Assembly (NCBI GenBank): GCA_964514415.1
Contig: CAZEQL010000009.1
Span: 1-30,251, forward strand
Length of the DNA: 30,251 nucleotides
Direction: 5' to 3'
Origin: CAZEQL01 sp964514415
Lineage (GTDB): Bacteria > Chloroflexota > Dehalococcoidia > GIF9 > AB-539-J10
A model generated the notes under the pieces. The model did not search any database, was not told the DNA's origin, and worked only from the letters and a program-made list of their open reading frames with translations. Positions 6,784 through 14,969 of this stretch are shown piece by piece. The translations under genes were made by a program, and so were the position numbers. Within the stretch, counting starts at the first letter, position 1. The number at the start of each line of letters is the position of its first letter.

Positions 6784-8326
6784 GGTTTTTTCTAAAAACG
6801 ATGTGGTGTTGCCATTTTTGCGAAGATTGAGGAAAGTCACTACGGAAATGGGCACCACGACTCTCCTCTCGAAGCAAAGCAGCCTCAATCATGAGCCTGG
6901 CACATAATACCAAATTATTTAATTCGTAAGAGGGACGGTCAGTGGGTTGAGGTAAAAAATGCTGCCATGTAGCCAAAATATTCGCTGCTTCATTAAGCCC
7001 TTCACCAGACCGAATAATACCTACCTTATCCCACATAAACGACTGCAAGTTGGGCAAATTAAGCAGCGGTGCAGTGGGCAATGGCTCACGCTTAGGGAGA
7101 AGCCAAGAGACTGCTTCGTCGCTCTGCTCCTCGTAACTAACAGGGGAGGTAGCCATCTCGGTTCTTTGCACCATCCGTTTAGCAAAAACAACTGATTCAA
7201 GCAGCGAATTTGATGCCAGCCTATTAGCGCCATGCACCCCAGTGCAAGCAGTCTCACCTGCAGCAAACAAACCTGAAATATTCGTCTCCCCCCAAGTATT
7301 AACTTTCACACCTCCCATAAGATAATGGGCTGCTGGGGCTACTGGTATGAGCCCTTTAGTGATATCAATGCCATGGTCCAGGCAAAAGCGATAGATATGG
7401 GGAAAGCGGGTGGTAATTAACCGAGGTGGCAAATGGGTGACATCTAAAAATACTCTATCCCTGTGAGTTTTCCTCATCTCATTAACAATACTCCTGGCTA
7501 CTACATCCCTTGGTGCCAGCTCAGCTTCAGTAGCATAATCCAACATAAATCGATAGCCTTCTACATTCCTAAGTATGCCGCCCTCCCCTCTCACTGCCTC
7601 GGAGATAAGAAAAGGAGCTACTCCAGGCAGACGAAGAACGGTAGGATGAAACTGGAAAAATTCCATATCACTTATTTCAGCATTAGCCTCAAAAGCCAAA
7701 GCTATACCATCTCCAGTGACCACATCGGAGTTAGTACTATATTTAAACAGACGTCCCACACCGCCAGTAGCTAAAATGAGGAATTTGCAGCCATATTCCT
7801 CTATAGAACCAGTCCGACAATCAAGAGCTCTCACACCCTCCACCTTACCATTTTGTAGTAAAATTTCGCTGACTAAACAATGCTCTAGAACCTTGATTGG
7901 GCTAGAGCGCACCTGGCGACTTAAGTTAACCTCAATATGCTCGCCTGTAGCATCTCCACCAGCGTGGATAATGCGCGAGATGCTATGAGCTGCTTCTTTA
8001 GTCAAAGTAATTTCACCATCTAATGTATCGAAAGGGACCCCAAATCCAATTAAATCAGCAACGCAATCAGCAGCTTCGTCAGTCAAAATACGTACTGCGT
8101 CAGCATTGCATAAACCATCTCCAGCAGCCAGAGTATCCTTGAAGTGAAGCTCAGGAGAATCATCTTTACCTATAGCAGCAGCAATACCGCCCTGCGCATA
8201 CCTGGTGTTGCAATCATCTATACTGCCTTTGGTTAAAATAAGGACACTGCCTCGTTGTATGGCGAGCAAGGCAGTGTAAAGGCCAGCAATGCCACTGCCA
8301 ACTATGATATAGTCATAATGATTCAT
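6770..8326 (-). CDS. nadB: L-aspartate oxidase
   Basis: NadB is a flavoprotein that oxidises L-aspartate to iminoaspartate, the first step of de novo NAD synthesis. Under anaerobic conditions it can use fumarate as electron acceptor. The 518-residue protein shows the FAD-binding GSGIAGLYTAL motif (about residues 10-20), RYAQGGIAAA, FHPT, GEGG, and the ETACTGVHGANRLASNSLLE block near the flavin site. It is close to full family length, with a shortened helical C-terminal domain. The ATG at 8326 is preceded by purine-rich sequence (GGAGG further off, AAGGG closer). It lies 38 nt after nadA and overlaps nadC by 14 nt. It is distinguished from fumarate reductase flavoproteins by its place between nadA and nadC. 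Confidence 0.96.
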   Translation of the reverse strand: MNHYDYIIVGSGIAGLYTALLAIQRGSVLILTKGSIDDCNTRYAQGGIAAAIGKDDSPELHFKDTLAAGDGLCNADAVRILTDEAADCVADLIGFGVPFDTLDGEITLTKEAAHSISRIIHAGGDATGEHIEVNLSRQVRSSPIKVLEHCLVSEILLQNGKVEGVRALDCRTGSIEEYGCKFLILATGGVGRLFKYSTNSDVVTGDGIALAFEANAEISDMEFFQFHPTVLRLPGVAPFLISEAVRGEGGILRNVEGYRFMLDYATEAELAPRDVVARSIVNEMRKTHRDRVFLDVTHLPPRLITTRFPHIYRFCLDHGIDITKGLIPVAPAAHYLMGGVKVNTWGETNISGLFAAGETACTGVHGANRLASNSLLESVVFAKRMVQRTEMATSPVSYEEQSDEAVSWLLPKREPLPTAPLLNLPNLQSFMWDKVGIIRSGEGLNEAANILATWQHFLPQPTDRPSYELNNLVLCARLMIEAALLREESRGAHFRSDFPQSSQKWQHHIVFRKNHETN

Positions 8327-8364
8327 TTCAAGCCCTTTGCCTCCTCGCTTCAGGACTACGCCCT

Positions 8365-9276
8365 TCAGCTTATGGCCAACATCCTATCAATAGCCTGCTT
8401 GGCTCTTATCCTTATTTCTTCAGGGATGGTGACCACGTTAGTCCTTGTCTCCATGGCTTTAATAACCGTTTCCAGCGTTGTTTTCTTCATGTCAGGGCAG
8501 ATAAAGCTCTCCGAGACGAGGTGAAATTCTTTTTCGGGATTTTGCTTCCTTAAGGGATACATCATTCCCTCCTCTGTGCCAATGAGGAAGGTTTTCTCAT
8601 TGCTTTGCTTAGCATAGCGAAGCATTTGTGACGTGCTCAGTGCGGCATCAGCTAAGTTTACAACTTCAGGACGACATTCGGGATGAACTAAGACCTTAGC
8701 CTGGGGATAATGCTGCTTAGCCACCTTGACTTCCTCAGCAGTGACCCTAGTGTGGGTATCACAGAAACCGGGATAAAGAATCATCTTCTTACTGGTCTTA
8801 GTGGAAACATAATGTCCTAGATTCTGATCAGGAATGAAAAGAATTTCCTCATCAGGCACGGCATTTACTACCTCAACCCCATTAGCTGAGGTGCAACAAA
8901 TATCACTTTCCGCCTTAATCATCGCCGTAGTATTAACATAGGCTACCACTACAGCTCTAGGATATTTCTCTTTCCATTGCCTCAGCTTTTCAACGTCAAT
9001 CATATCCGCCAAAGGACAGCCAGCATCAGGATGGGACAAAAGCACTGTAGAAGAGGGATTAAGAATGGCTGCCGTCTCAGCCATAAAACGAACACCACAG
9101 AAGACAATCAGTTCTGCCCTAATTCCAACACATTTTCTTGCCAGTTCAAGAGAATCACCGGTAAAGTCGGCGATCTCCTGAACCTCAGGTCGTTGATAAT
9201 TATGAGCTACAATAATAGCATTAAGCTCCTTTTTTAGCTTGGCTATCTTTTCCTTAGCTTGTCTGAGTTTGCTCAT
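8365..9276 (-). CDS. nadA: Quinolinate synthase
   Basis: NadA condenses iminoaspartate with dihydroxyacetone phosphate to form quinolinate and needs an oxygen-sensitive [4Fe-4S] cluster. The 303-residue protein has the three expected cluster cysteines: C87 in GCPLADM, C172 in GFCDTH and C260 in ICPDMKKTT. Other family blocks seen are AHNYQRPEVQ (24-33), FTGDSLELA, VYVNT-like AYVNTTA, and HPECRPEV (198-205). The length is that of the short NadA form also found in Thermotoga and archaea. The start ATG at 9276 lacks a strong ribosome binding site. It lies 55 nt after yajC and 38 nt before nadB in the same orientation. Confidence 0.97.
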   Translation of the reverse strand: MSKLRQAKEKIAKLKKELNAIIVAHNYQRPEVQEIADFTGDSLELARKCVGIRAELIVFCGVRFMAETAAILNPSSTVLLSHPDAGCPLADMIDVEKLRQWKEKYPRAVVVAYVNTTAMIKAESDICCTSANGVEVVNAVPDEEILFIPDQNLGHYVSTKTSKKMILYPGFCDTHTRVTAEEVKVAKQHYPQAKVLVHPECRPEVVNLADAALSTSQMLRYAKQSNEKTFLIGTEEGMMYPLRKQNPEKEFHLVSESFICPDMKKTTLETVIKAMETRTNVVTIPEEIRIRAKQAIDRMLAIS

Positions 9277-9331
9277 TTGGAGTTGCTGCTGCGCCCAAGT
9301 AGCTCGTCCACAAAGGTTTTAAACTGGCATA

Positions 9332-9607
9332 TTATTTACTTACCGTTGTGTCACCTTGCTTACCGACTATACTGTCCCTAGCCACCTTCATAGTCGCTCC
9401 AGATTCTATTTTCAGAATCACAGTATCCTCATGAACACTTTCAATTTGTCCGTAGACTCCACTGCTGGTAATAACTTTATGTCCCTTTTTTAATTCCTTC
9501 ATCATTTCCGTGTGCACTTTTTGTTGCTTCTGTCGCGGTCTGAGCATAAAAAAGTAAAACACTACAAAAATCACTACCAGTAGGATAATTGGGAATAAGC
9601 TTTCCAT
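9332..9607 (-). CDS. yajC: Preprotein translocase accessory subunit YajC
   Basis: YajC is a small membrane protein that associates with SecDF in the Sec translocase. The 91-residue protein has a single hydrophobic helix (about residues 5-23), followed by the hallmark FMLRPRQKQQK stretch and a small beta-rich domain containing KKGHKVITSSGVYGQI. The length is normal. The start ATG at 9607 has GGAGAAG at good spacing. It sits 38 nt after miaB. SecD and SecF genes, often next door in other bacteria, are not in the window. Confidence 0.95.
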   Translation of the reverse strand: MESLFPIILLVVIFVVFYFFMLRPRQKQQKVHTEMMKELKKGHKVITSSGVYGQIESVHEDTVILKIESGATMKVARDSIVGKQGDTTVSK

Positions 9608-9645
9608 TATACTTCTCCTTTCTTGCTTTTTAGTTTAGTCACCAT

Positions 9646-10965
9646 TTATTGTTTAACCCTGCCCTGCAGCGCCCAGGGGCTGGTTTTATCAATTTTAACT
9701 CGGGCTAATAGTCCCAGCCAATCAGCAGCATCTTCAAAGAAGACCAGTTTATCATTTCTGGTGCGCCCATACCACTTTCCTTTCTTATTGCCTTCTACCA
9801 GCACTTCTACTACCTTGCCTTGGAGCTGGGAGTTTATCTGGGAAGCTATGCTTTCCTGGAGTTTTTCAACTTTATTAAGCCTCGTTTTTTTAATCTCCGC
9901 AAGAACGGTATCTTCATATTTACGCCAGGCAATGGTGCCCGAACGAGGAGAATAGGCTGCCACGTGGACCACATCAAATCTCAGCTCCTTAAGAAGAGAA
10001 AAGGTATTTTCAAATTGCTCCTCTGATTCTCCGGGAAAACCGACAATGATATCAGTGCTCAAAGCTACCTCAGAGATATGATGTCTAACAGTATGGATAA
10101 GCTCTCTGTATTGTTCCACAGTATATCCTCGCCTCATAATTTTCAATATACCATTGTCACCTGCCTGGACAGGCAGCTCTAAGTGCTCACAAACCTTGTC
10201 CAGAGAAGCTACAGCTTGGATAAGTTTTAAGCTCATATCTCTGGGATAATTTGTCAGAAAGCGAATTCTAACTAAGCCATCAATGCTATTTAACTTAGTC
10301 AATAGGTCAGCCAGGTCAGGATGCTCAGGCAAATCATGCCCGTAAGAATCAACATTTTGCCCCAATAAAATTACTTCTTTTGCCCCTCGCTTTACCAACC
10401 CCTCAACTTCACAGATTATCTCTTCCACAAGGCGACTTACCTCTCTCCCCCTTCTATAAGGAACAATGCAGTAGGAGCAGAAATTATCGCAACCCTGGAT
10501 GATACAAACAAAAGCACATGGTGAAGAATGAGCCTTCGGAGTCTCCTTGCAATGAACCGAAGTCTTGAATGCAGTTAAGGGCTGGCGAGACGATTCTTGC
10601 TCACCAGCAGAAATACCTTGCCCTTGAGCCCAACTGACCATCTCAGAGTAAGCTCCGGGTTTGAAGAAAAAGTCAACATGAGGAAATCGCCTTTGCAATC
10701 CTTCAATATCGGAATCGACAAAGCAGCCAGTAACCAGTATATGGAGATTAGGGCGTTCCCTCTTCAACCCCTTCAATAGACCCAGAGTGCCCAAGACTTT
10801 ATCCTCAGCCTTTTGCCTCACCACGCAGGTATTGAGTACTACCAAGTCAGCTTCCTGAAAGGAAGTCGCATTTTGGTAACCAATGGAATCCAGATAGCAG
10901 GCTACCTGCTGCGATTCAGCCTTGTTCATCTGGCAACCAATAGTCCAAATAAAATAGCGTGGCAT
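9646..10965 (-). CDS. miaB: tRNA-2-methylthio-N6-isopentenyladenosine(37) synthase MiaB
   Basis: MiaB is a radical SAM methylthiotransferase that adds a methylthio group to i6A37 of tRNAs reading UNN codons. The 439-residue protein has the three parts of the family. The N-terminal domain has cysteines C11, C47 and C81 for the auxiliary [4Fe-4S] cluster. The radical SAM core has C159-x3-C163-x2-C166. The C-terminal TRAM domain spans about residues 370-435. The motifs TIGCQMN and YRRGREVSR are typical of MiaB rather than MtaB or RimO. Its ATG sits about 3 nt after a predicted transcription start and has no ribosome binding site. It appears to head the operon with yajC and nadABC. The divergent neighbour is radC. 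Confidence 0.96.
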   Translation of the reverse strand: MPRYFIWTIGCQMNKAESQQVACYLDSIGYQNATSFQEADLVVLNTCVVRQKAEDKVLGTLGLLKGLKRERPNLHILVTGCFVDSDIEGLQRRFPHVDFFFKPGAYSEMVSWAQGQGISAGEQESSRQPLTAFKTSVHCKETPKAHSSPCAFVCIIQGCDNFCSYCIVPYRRGREVSRLVEEIICEVEGLVKRGAKEVILLGQNVDSYGHDLPEHPDLADLLTKLNSIDGLVRIRFLTNYPRDMSLKLIQAVASLDKVCEHLELPVQAGDNGILKIMRRGYTVEQYRELIHTVRHHISEVALSTDIIVGFPGESEEQFENTFSLLKELRFDVVHVAAYSPRSGTIAWRKYEDTVLAEIKKTRLNKVEKLQESIASQINSQLQGKVVEVLVEGNKKGKWYGRTRNDKLVFFEDAADWLGLLARVKIDKTSPWALQGRVKQ

Positions 10966-10974
10966 AGTTCACCA

Positions 10975-10980
10975 ATTATA
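10975..10980 (-). promoter_or_regulatory. -10 box upstream of miaB
   Basis: A perfect TATAAT on the minus strand predicts a first base near 10968, 3 nt before the miaB ATG. No good -35 is visible. The 71-bp spacer between miaB and radC is AT-rich and holds -10 boxes for both directions. Confidence 0.55.
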
Positions 10981-11013
10981 ATTCAAGGAATTTCCCTAAT
11001 TATAGTTAAAGTA

Positions 11014-11019
11014 TATAAT
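11014..11019 (+). promoter_or_regulatory. -10 box upstream of radC
   Basis: A perfect TATAAT on the plus strand predicts a first base near 11026, leaving a leader of about 11 nt before the radC ATG. No Shine-Dalgarno sequence lies in that leader. Confidence 0.5.
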
Positions 11020-11036
11020 TTAAGACAACTAAAATC

Positions 11037-11762
11037 ATGGAAGTTAAAAGCCAAGAAGGGCATAGAGAAAGGTTACGGCAAAAGTTTCTTAAGTCCGGAA
11101 TCAAAGGCTTCCACGATTATGAGATTGTAGAGCTGTTGCTCACTTTAGGGTCCCCCCGCAAGGATTGTAAGCAACAGTCTAAGGAAGCGCTAAAAAAATT
11201 CAAAACCCTGCGGGGAGTTCTACAAGCTTCTCCAGAAGACCTACAACAAATCAAGGGAATTGGCCCAGCTAATATCTTCGGAATTAAATTTATACAAGAG
11301 GTAACTCAGGAGTTTCTCAAGGAGAAAATTCTGAAAAATCCCTTCTTCAAATCCTCAAAAGAAGCCTTTGATTATTTATACCTTTCAATGAGAGACCTTC
11401 CAAAAGAGACCTTCAAAATCATGTTTCTGGATACTCAAAATCGAGTTATTGAAGTAGAGAATCTCTTTGAAGGAACATTGAATGCCAGCGCTGTTTATCC
11501 CCGAGAAATTATTCGGAGTTCTATCAAATATAATGCTGCTGCTTTAATTTTCGCCCACAATCACCCTTCAGGAAATCCTGAACCCAGTGATAACGATAAA
11601 CAAATCACTCAGGATTTAGTCTTTGCTGGCATTATTATGCAGCTAAAGGTCCTGGACCACATCATCATAGGAGATAATCGGTATTTTAGCTTTGCTGATA
11701 AAGGGCTGATTGAGGAATACAATCTAGACTTCTTAAACCTGAAAAAGGGAATAGCTACTTAA
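11037..11762 (+). CDS. radC: RadC family JAB/MPN domain protein
   Basis: This 241-residue protein is a full-length RadC. Residues 1-95 form a helical UPF0758 N-terminal part with a helix-hairpin-helix (IKGIGPANI, about 72-80). The rest is a JAB/MPN metalloprotease-like domain with the JAMM motif: H174-x-H176 in HNHPSG, then S184 and D187, plus an upstream Glu (E124). RadC proteins have been linked to DNA repair and mobile elements, but a clear biochemical function has not been shown. The ATG at 11037 has a very short leader and no ribosome binding site. The same reading frame continues stop-free for 42 codons after the TAA. Confidence 0.92.
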   Translation: MEVKSQEGHRERLRQKFLKSGIKGFHDYEIVELLLTLGSPRKDCKQQSKEALKKFKTLRGVLQASPEDLQQIKGIGPANIFGIKFIQEVTQEFLKEKILKNPFFKSSKEAFDYLYLSMRDLPKETFKIMFLDTQNRVIEVENLFEGTLNASAVYPREIIRSSIKYNAAALIFAHNHPSGNPEPSDNDKQITQDLVFAGIIMQLKVLDHIIIGDNRYFSFADKGLIEEYNLDFLNLKKGIAT

Positions 11763-11891
11763 GATGAGATTTTCAATTTACTGATAGAGAGTCATCATGG
11801 AGCGATTAAGTTAGAGCAGAGTTGGATTTACCACTTAGAGCTTGAAAGTGAATGGAAACAACGTATTGAAAAAGAGCTGGTGACAGTGTAG
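11763..11891 (+). other. 42-codon open frame continuing radC past its stop
   Basis: After the radC TAA the same frame runs 42 codons to a TAG without interruption. It encodes a helical, Glu-rich segment with protein-like composition (contains LLIESHHGAIKLEQSW). It has no good start of its own. It may be the tail of a second, decayed gene or a lost extension. It matches no RadC domain I know. Confidence 0.3.
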
Positions 11892-11998
11892 AGTGTAATT
11901 ACACCATAAAAGCAGATTAACGATTAGTACATATGGGGGGACATACAGTATTTCCAGGATAGCTGAATATAGCAAGAAAACAAGAAGGGAGGTGTAAA

Positions 11999-12229
11999 AT
12001 GGAACAAAGGGATGAGTGGAGGCGACGGCTAACCGTGCTCGTAATATCCTTCTTAGCTGGCTATTTAGGTGTAGACCGCTTTTACAAAGGGCAAGTGGGG
12101 TGGGGTGTTGTAAAGTTGATAACCGTGGGTGGTGCTGGGATTTGGTATCTGGTCGATTTAGTTATTGCTGCCTATGATTTCGGGGAAACTGACCGACAAA
12201 TGAGGGAATCATCGGCAAATAAGAACTAG
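11999..12229 (+). CDS. TM2 domain membrane protein
   Basis: This 76-residue protein is a TM2-domain protein. It has two hydrophobic helices (about residues 12-26 and 36-59) joined by a short turn, with the family pattern LGVDRFYKGQVGWGVVKL and the conserved G-x2-D-R-F-Y core. A basic N terminus should face the cytoplasm. TM2 proteins are small and widespread, and their role is unknown in most bacteria. A strong ribosome binding site (GGGAGGTG) lies just before the ATG. The gene stands alone, with about 235 bp between it and radC. Confidence 0.9.
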   Translation: MEQRDEWRRRLTVLVISFLAGYLGVDRFYKGQVGWGVVKLITVGGAGIWYLVDLVIAAYDFGETDRQMRESSANKN

Positions 12230-12296
12230 CCCATTGGTATCTTATACCTTACTTTCCCCAGTTGCTGCCGCAGGATAATCACCCGATGTATTATAA

Positions 12297-12345
12297 ATCT
12301 CCTCTCCCTTGAAGAGAGAGGGGGAAGGGTGAATTTCCCCTTTCT
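12297..12345. repeat. Dispersed intergenic repeat with C/T- and G/A-rich arms
   Basis: CTCTCCCTTGAAGAGAGAGG and the adjoining GGGAAGGGTGAA resemble the common intergenic repeat built on CCTCTCCCT/AGGGAGAGG arms found in many bacterial genomes. It is diverged here. Around it, the 12230-12813 spacer holds only this repeat and the GH3-like fragment. I see nothing firm in 12549-12813 apart from the tRNA upstream region. Confidence 0.45.
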
Positions 12346-12434
12346 ATAATTCCCTTCGCCAAGAGGGGGATATAAGGGATTCTGCAGTTAACTATGCATC
12401 CTCTCTCACCCACGTCGTTGAGTATGTTGGGGTT

Positions 12435-12548
12435 ATGAAAGTGTTGGACGAATTTCTCAGGCCGTGGTGGCAATCGCTGGAGAATCCAAGAGAAGCACAA
12501 GAAGCGGTGTTAAGGAGACTTTTAGCAGGATATAAGCAAACCAGATAG
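12435..12548 (+). pseudogene. N-terminal fragment of a GH3-like acyl-adenylate ligase gene
   Basis: A 37-codon frame from ATG 12435 to TAG 12548 reads as the first residues of a GH3-like protein (auxin-responsive GH3 family, an adenylate-forming enzyme group also present in bacteria). The run LENPREAQEAVLRRLLAGYK matches the N-terminal pattern of that family, a helix with Q-x2-V/L-L-x2-I/L-L. A stop follows at once and no downstream part of the family is seen, so this is a remnant. The identification rests on a short stretch and is tentative. Confidence 0.35.
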
Positions 12549-12813
12549 ACTCAAAGTATGATACTGCTTAATGATACTGAATCAACTGCGATGTTCACAA
12601 TAAGGTAATGCATATAATGTTTTGACATTACTTAACAAAGCGGATAAACAACAGCTAGAGTCTTTTGCTCGTCTAACCTCAATTACTGAGTGCAATAACT
12701 TCAGCAGCAATATGGTTTGCTATTCGTGCAGGGTTTTATTTTTGTTGGTTTATTCACGACAACATTTTCCGATTTAACTTATATGTGGCATAATAAATCA
12801 GACTCACAAAAAT

Positions 12814-12905
12814 GGAGGGATCGCATAGTGGTCTAGTGCGGGCGCCTGCTAAGCGCTTACTCCGAGTGATCGGGGTCGTGGGTTCAAATCCCACTCCCTC
12901 CGCCA
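12814..12905 (+). tRNA. tRNA-Ser (anticodon GCU)
   Basis: The acceptor stem pairs GGAGGGA with TCCCTCC, followed by discriminator G and an encoded CCA. The anticodon arm is GGCGC-CTGCTAA-GCGCT, giving anticodon GCT, which reads AGC and AGU serine codons. The long variable arm typical of tRNA-Ser is present, and the T arm reads GTGGG-TTCAAAT-CCCAC. Confidence 0.95.
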
Positions 12906-12955
12906 CCCAATATTAGTTGCTATCTTTCCGCCAATAAGGAAGAAAAAAAACGAGT

Positions 12956-13888
12956 ATGTCCTTTGAAAGGCCAAACATCATCCGCCCTCCCAGTGAAGGG
13001 AGAAGCTATTACCTTCCCTTGACCGGCGGCTGCTCCAACAATACCTGCACCTTCTGTGGTTATTACGGCTCGAAACTCAAGGTAAGGGATATTGATGAAG
13101 TGAAAAGGGAGATCGATGCACTGGCTTTGTATACCATGAGTGGCATCCGCCTGCCTGGCATTCCAGACATAGTATACGTCATAGCCCGAGATTGGGACGG
13201 AAAGAGAATATTTCTCCAGGATGGTGATGCCCTGGTTTATCCCTTTCCCAGGTTAAAGGAGACTTTGGAGTATCTAAATGAGAAATTTCCCAAATTGGAG
13301 AGGATCGGCATCTATGCTACCGCCCAGGACATTCTGCGAAGAAGTCTAGACGAGCTTAAAAGCCTCAAGGAACTCAAGCTGGGCATCCTTTACATGGGGC
13401 TTGAGAGCGGCGATGACGAGGTGCTGGAGAGGGTTCACAAAGGTGTGGAATCCTATCAGATGGTGGAGGCTGGCAGGAAAATCAGGGAAGCAGGGATTAC
13501 ATCTTCGGTCACGGTTATTTTGGGGCTTGGTGGAGTTGAGGGAAGCGAAAAACATGCGCTGGAGACGGCGAAGGTTCTGACCGATATTGATCCAGATTAC
13601 GCTGGAGCGCTGACCTTGACTCTGGTCCCCAACACTCCTTTATATGAAGATTGGCGCAGAGGTGATTTTCATCCCGTTTCTCCCTTCGAATCTCTCCAGG
13701 AACTAAAAGTGATTATAGAAAATTCGAGTTTTACTAACTGCTTTTTCAGTTCAATGCATGCCTCGAACTACCTTTCAATTCGTGGCAGATTGCCACATGA
13801 TAAAGAGAGGATGATAAAAGAATTGGGAAAAGTTCTAGCCAGGAAGGATGTTTCTCTGCTTCGCCCTGAATTCCTCAGAGGGCTGTAA
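12956..13888 (+). CDS. Radical SAM protein with C-x4-C-x2-C motif
   Basis: This 310-residue protein is a radical SAM enzyme. The cluster motif is GGCSNNTCTFCGYY with C26, C31 and C34, so the spacing is C-x4-C-x2-C instead of the usual C-x3-C-x2-C. A subgroup of COG1032-like radical SAM proteins shares this spacing and a preceding RPPSE-like stretch, also present here (RPPSEGRSYYLPLT). The core includes a GLESGDDEVLERVHKG strand/helix pair (about 154-169) and a GLGG segment. No B12-binding or C-terminal auxiliary cluster domain is seen. The substrate is unknown. It begins 50 bp after the tRNA-Ser gene. The ATG at 12956 lacks a close ribosome binding site, and an AAGGA lies 13 nt away. Confidence 0.87.
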   Translation: MSFERPNIIRPPSEGRSYYLPLTGGCSNNTCTFCGYYGSKLKVRDIDEVKREIDALALYTMSGIRLPGIPDIVYVIARDWDGKRIFLQDGDALVYPFPRLKETLEYLNEKFPKLERIGIYATAQDILRRSLDELKSLKELKLGILYMGLESGDDEVLERVHKGVESYQMVEAGRKIREAGITSSVTVILGLGGVEGSEKHALETAKVLTDIDPDYAGALTLTLVPNTPLYEDWRRGDFHPVSPFESLQELKVIIENSSFTNCFFSSMHASNYLSIRGRLPHDKERMIKELGKVLARKDVSLLRPEFLRGL

Positions 13889-13898
13889 GAGGTGGCGC

Positions 13899-14969
13899 TC
13901 AGGGGTTAACTTCACTTAATCGCCTTTTCAGATAGTCAATCATCTTCACCGGCGAGGGGTCAGTTTGGTACAACATAGCTAGATAGTAGCTAACCCAGTC
14001 GCCGAGAGAGACAAGTCTCATCATTTGAGTCAAATCACCTTCACCCTGACTATCAATAATCTCGTGTCCCACGCCAGCCTTTTCCAGAATCTCACAGGTC
14101 ACTTGATACCGAGCCAGTATCCTGGGGTGCAGCAATGTCGAACGAAGCAAAATCACATATATTCTATCTGCCATTTCTCTGGGGAACTCATAGCCCACCA
14201 CAGCATTGTGATTAAGTTCAGAGAAGGTCTCATAGAAAGCCCAAGCTTTGCTATTCTCGTTGAATTGCCCTTTCCAGCGACGGGCTACGGGAGAAAGTAT
14301 GCCAGCGCCATAGATGACTATCAGCTTGCCAAAAAGTTTATGGGCTAATTGTTTGGCTGGATTGAGAGGCGTAGGTGTGTTTTCTATTAGCTTTTCTAAA
14401 AGAGCTTCGAGCGTTTGAGCCATGCCCTCTACCTCAGCCGATTTGTCCTTCAGGAAACCCAGTTTGCTCAGCAGAGCAAGCAGGGAAATGAAACTGTATC
14501 CCAGTGCAGCGCGAGGCTGAGCGGAGTAATTTATGGTGAAAACGGGCACTCCTTTTTCCTCTGCCAGACTTTTCAATTTGCCATTGGTGGTAATGGCGAG
14601 TTTCTTGCAATTTGTATCCAGGGCATGGGCAAAGGAGGACAGTGTTTCCTCGGTGTTCCCCGAGTAGCTCGAGGTAACGACCAGCGTTTGAGAATCCACG
14701 AAGGCTGGCAACTCATACTCCCTATTTACGAAAATTATGGGCTTGCTTAAATTAGAAGTTAAGCTGCGCAGCAAGTCGCCGCCGATAGCCGAACCTCCCA
14801 TGCCACAAATGACTACCTTGTTAATGTCCTTGAAATCAGTCGGCAGGACAAAATCTTTGGCTTTCTCCCAGGCTTGGCGGCACTGCTGAGGCAAATAGTG
14901 CAGGTGAGCCAGCATCCCACCTGGGTCATATTGCTTATATATCTCCTGGTTATCAAGGTTTATCATCAT
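13899..14969 (-). CDS. Bifunctional phosphoglucose/phosphomannose isomerase
   Basis: This enzyme interconverts glucose 6-phosphate or mannose 6-phosphate with fructose 6-phosphate. The 356-residue protein fits the bifunctional PGI/PMI family known mainly from archaea and some bacteria. It has the SIS-domain motifs GMGGSAIGGDLL (56-67) and SSYSGNTEETL (100-110), the catalytic Glu region FNENSK, and the His region ELNHNAVVGYE. The gene starts with ATG directly after the TAG of the mutase gene (no gap), so the two are surely co-transcribed and probably translationally coupled. Together they would connect glycolytic and cell-surface sugar metabolism (F6P, M6P or G6P, then the 1-phosphates). Confidence 0.95.
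   Translation of the reverse strand: MMINLDNQEIYKQYDPGGMLAHLHYLPQQCRQAWEKAKDFVLPTDFKDINKVVICGMGGSAIGGDLLRSLTSNLSKPIIFVNREYELPAFVDSQTLVVTSSYSGNTEETLSSFAHALDTNCKKLAITTNGKLKSLAEEKGVPVFTINYSAQPRAALGYSFISLLALLSKLGFLKDKSAEVEGMAQTLEALLEKLIENTPTPLNPAKQLAHKLFGKLIVIYGAGILSPVARRWKGQFNENSKAWAFYETFSELNHNAVVGYEFPREMADRIYVILLRSTLLHPRILARYQVTCEILEKAGVGHEIIDSQGEGDLTQMMRLVSLGDWVSYYLAMLYQTDPSPVKMIDYLKRRLSEVNP

Noticed and set aside
12291..12500. A 69-codon minus-strand frame
   Set aside because: It crosses a low-complexity C/T-rich repeat and lies opposite the GH3-like fragment. Composition is not protein-like and no ribosome binding site is present.
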